Assembly (NCBI RefSeq): GCF_010378095.1
Contig: NZ_WNJL01000011.1
Coordinates: 186,001 to 250,000, forward strand
Direction of reading: 5' to 3'
DNA length: 64,000 nt
Origin: Acidithiobacillus ferrianus
Lineage (GTDB): Bacteria > Pseudomonadota > Gammaproteobacteria > Acidithiobacillales > Acidithiobacillaceae
The notes beneath the pieces were generated by a model, which made no database searches, was not told the DNA's origin, and was given only the letters and a program-made list of their open reading frames with translations. Positions 62,689 to 64,000 of the stretch are shown piece after piece. The stretch's first letter is position 1, and each line of letters opens with the position of its first letter. Made by a program: the position numbers and the translations under genes.

Positions 62689-63123
62689 TCAAACTTCTTC
62701 TTGGTATTGCTGATTCAGCAACCGCACCAACCGCCCTTCCCGCATCACGATGTCGGCCAGCAGCGCGGTGCTCAATGCGGCCCATAGCGCGCGCAACGCG
62801 GCAAGATCGGCCCCATCGCTGAACTGGCCGACCACTTCACCGACTTTTTCCAGCGCTTCGCGGGTTTGCAGACTCGTGCTCAGGGCATGCTTGATCTGCT
62901 CACGAGGATGCGGGATCCAACTCCGGTCACTTCCATAAGCACGCAAACGCTCGCCAAAATCGAGCACCCGCTTACGTAACTTGCCCGACAATCCGATCTG
63001 GGTGCTGCGCATCTCTCCCCAGACCGCCAGATCCATGAGCAGGCCCCACTCCCGCCGCCAGCGATCGCGCAGATCCGCCTCCAAACGAACGGCGGTCTGC
63101 ACCGCCAAAGGATCAAAGCCCAC
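62689..63123 (-). CDS. Conserved-looking protein of unknown function after murU
   Basis: 144 residues from a GTG at 63123, overlapping the murU stop by 11 bases. No signal peptide or membrane segment; the sequence is predicted to be helical (VRLEADLRDRWRREWGLLMDLAVWGEM ... ALWAALSTALLADIVMREGRLVRLLNQQYQEEV). Its even codon use and coupling to murU argue that it is real. I do not recognise a family. A cytoplasmic partner of the recycling enzymes is one guess. Confidence 0.6.
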   Translation of the reverse strand: MGFDPLAVQTAVRLEADLRDRWRREWGLLMDLAVWGEMRSTQIGLSGKLRKRVLDFGERLRAYGSDRSWIPHPREQIKHALSTSLQTREALEKVGEVVGQFSDGADLAALRALWAALSTALLADIVMREGRLVRLLNQQYQEEV

Positions 63124-63805
63124 GCCCGGCGACCTCCGCGCACTCTCGTCGCGCCGTCAGCAAGCGCTCCACGGTACCCACGTCTGTCCATCTTCCCCGA
63201 TACAATGTCCCCTCCAGCAAACCCGCCGCAATCCACCGCCGCAGCCAAGGGGCCAATGGGGCGGACTGCTCGGGGAAATCCCGGAACAACGCCGGGTCGA
63301 GGCGGGCGATGCCTGCGTAAGTATGACGTTCTTCACCCGTCAAAGCCACCAGGCCGCCGCGCAACGCGAAATCCCCGTGCGGATGTTGCGCCGGGTTGGG
63401 CACCAGCACCAGGTGACCGCGCGAGGCGGCGGGCTGACACAACCGCGACCAGGGAAAATCGGTGCAGATGTCCCCATTCACCAGTAAAAAAGGCGCATCC
63501 CCCAAAAGCGGCAAGGCCCGGACGAGAGCGCCACCGGTTTCCAGACGACCGTCACGCTCGTCGCTATACCGGATGCCAACCCCGTGCCAATCCGTACCCA
63601 AGGCTTGCATGAGGACATCGCCCAGATGGCCCACATTGATGATCACGTCGCGAATGCCCGCCGCCGCCAGCGACTCCAGATGACGCACGATCAAGGGCTT
63701 CCCGGCGACTTCCAGCAATGGCTTGGGAATGTGGTCGGTGAACGGCCGCAACCGTTCCCCTCGGCCCGCCGCCAAGATCATCGCCCGGGTAACGGTGGTG
63801 CCCAT
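63113..63805 (-). CDS. murU: N-acetylmuramate-1-phosphate uridylyltransferase MurU
   Basis: 230 residues. The nucleotidyltransferase signature is AMILAAGRGERLRPFTDHIPKPLLEVAGKP, followed by LLVNGDICTDFPW with the metal Asp and FRGRWTDVGTVERL-type C-terminal motif (YRGRWTDVGT). MurU converts MurNAc-1-phosphate to UDP-MurNAc in the peptidoglycan recycling bypass that gives intrinsic fosfomycin tolerance. It overlaps the end of amgK by 28 bases, the usual partner. Confidence 0.9.
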   Translation of the reverse strand: MGTTVTRAMILAAGRGERLRPFTDHIPKPLLEVAGKPLIVRHLESLAAAGIRDVIINVGHLGDVLMQALGTDWHGVGIRYSDERDGRLETGGALVRALPLLGDAPFLLVNGDICTDFPWSRLCQPAASRGHLVLVPNPAQHPHGDFALRGGLVALTGEERHTYAGIARLDPALFRDFPEQSAPLAPWLRRWIAAGLLEGTLYRGRWTDVGTVERLLTARRECAEVAGRGL

Positions 63806-64000
63806 GGGGCGAAAAGCGCCTGATAAGACAGCAACTGGGGATCATCGCCCAAGGCCTCCCAAACGTAGGCCCAGAATCGTGGCAGAAAATCGAGATAAGC
63901 GATTTTGCCATCCCGATATGCCAGACGACAGAAAACACCGAGGATCTTGAGGTTACGTTGCAGCGCCATGCGCCCGACACTGACCAGAAAATCCGCCGGG
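63778..64000 (-). CDS. amgK: Anomeric MurNAc/GlcNAc kinase AmgK (partial, continues past window)
   Basis: Only the C-terminal ~73 residues are visible; the frame is open to base 64000. DFLVSVGRMALQRNLKILGVFCRLAYRDGKIAYLDFLPRFW is diagnostic of the C-terminal part of AmgK, an aminoglycoside-phosphotransferase-fold kinase. It phosphorylates recovered MurNAc at C1 before MurU acts. The active site (HxD) would lie outside the window. Confidence 0.85.
   Translation of the reverse strand, partial: PADFLVSVGRMALQRNLKILGVFCRLAYRDGKIAYLDFLPRFWAYVWEALGDDPQLLSYQALFAPWAPPLPGR

Overview
The window is one continuous, GC-rich (roughly 60%) chromosomal stretch with dense, often overlapping genes and no tRNA, rRNA, insertion sequence, prophage or CRISPR array that I can see. 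The gene set fits a chemolithotrophic gammaproteobacterium-like acidophile, most plausibly Acidithiobacillus. The clues are a regulatory PTS with HprK but no sugar permease, a hydrogenase-4-like membrane complex, Slp and other lipoproteins, a Lys/His-rich acid-shock-type periplasmic peptide and abundant c-di-GMP proteins. This assignment comes from family knowledge, not from a database search.

Layout. 1-5030 (+): the end of a histidine-kinase-like ATPase gene, a STAS/PhnD-like fusion, an Amt ammonium transporter and a GAF-GGDEF-EAL protein. 5133-6732: an MglA-like GTPase and two small lipoproteins. 6924-15275: cell-wall and envelope genes, namely RlpA-like, a superinfection-immunity-like membrane protein, a Kch-like K+ channel, PBP1A, a PBP5-like protein that has lost its catalytic motifs, and glucose-6-phosphate isomerase. 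15399-19751 (-): a 1450-residue MASE1-GAF-GGDEF-EAL protein. 20051-21721 (+): an ArnT-like glycosyltransferase.

21866-29922 (+): a six-gene hydrogenase-4/complex-I-like operon (hyfC-E-F-G-HI-B). Its large subunit lacks the Ni-binding cysteines. It is followed at once by a CrcB/Fluc fluoride channel and a DUF190 protein. 30073-32106 (+): cyclopropane-fatty-acid synthase and an Slp lipoprotein. 32141-42752 (+): a DUF692 (MNIO) plus DUF2063 RiPP-maturation pair that runs by 4-base stop/start overlaps into recC-recB-recD. 42796-44514 (-): msrA-msrB-crp. 44612-45199 (+): a DUF4337 membrane protein.

45331-49087 (-): the glrK-qseG-glrR two-component system. Upstream of it, in the position E. coli uses for glmY, is a small secreted Lys/His-rich protein with a good sigma-54 promoter and a strong terminator. 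49489-64000 (-): yggX, mutY and an AsmA-like gene, followed (reading against transcription) by the conserved block ptsI, ptsH, EIIA-Man, rapZ, hprK, ptsN, hpf, rpoN, lptB, lptA, lptC, kdsC, kdsD, two unknown small genes, and the peptidoglycan-recycling pair murU and amgK (cut by the window end).

Most of these genes serve the envelope: murein synthesis and recycling, LPS core and transport, amino-sugar control through RapZ, and sigma-54 control through GlrR/RpoN. The least ordinary items are the PBP5 pseudo-enzyme, the divergent RlpA, the Ni-free hydrogenase-like complex coupled to a fluoride channel, the orphan MNIO pair in the recBCD operon, and the sigma-54-driven acid-shock-like peptide beside GlrKR.
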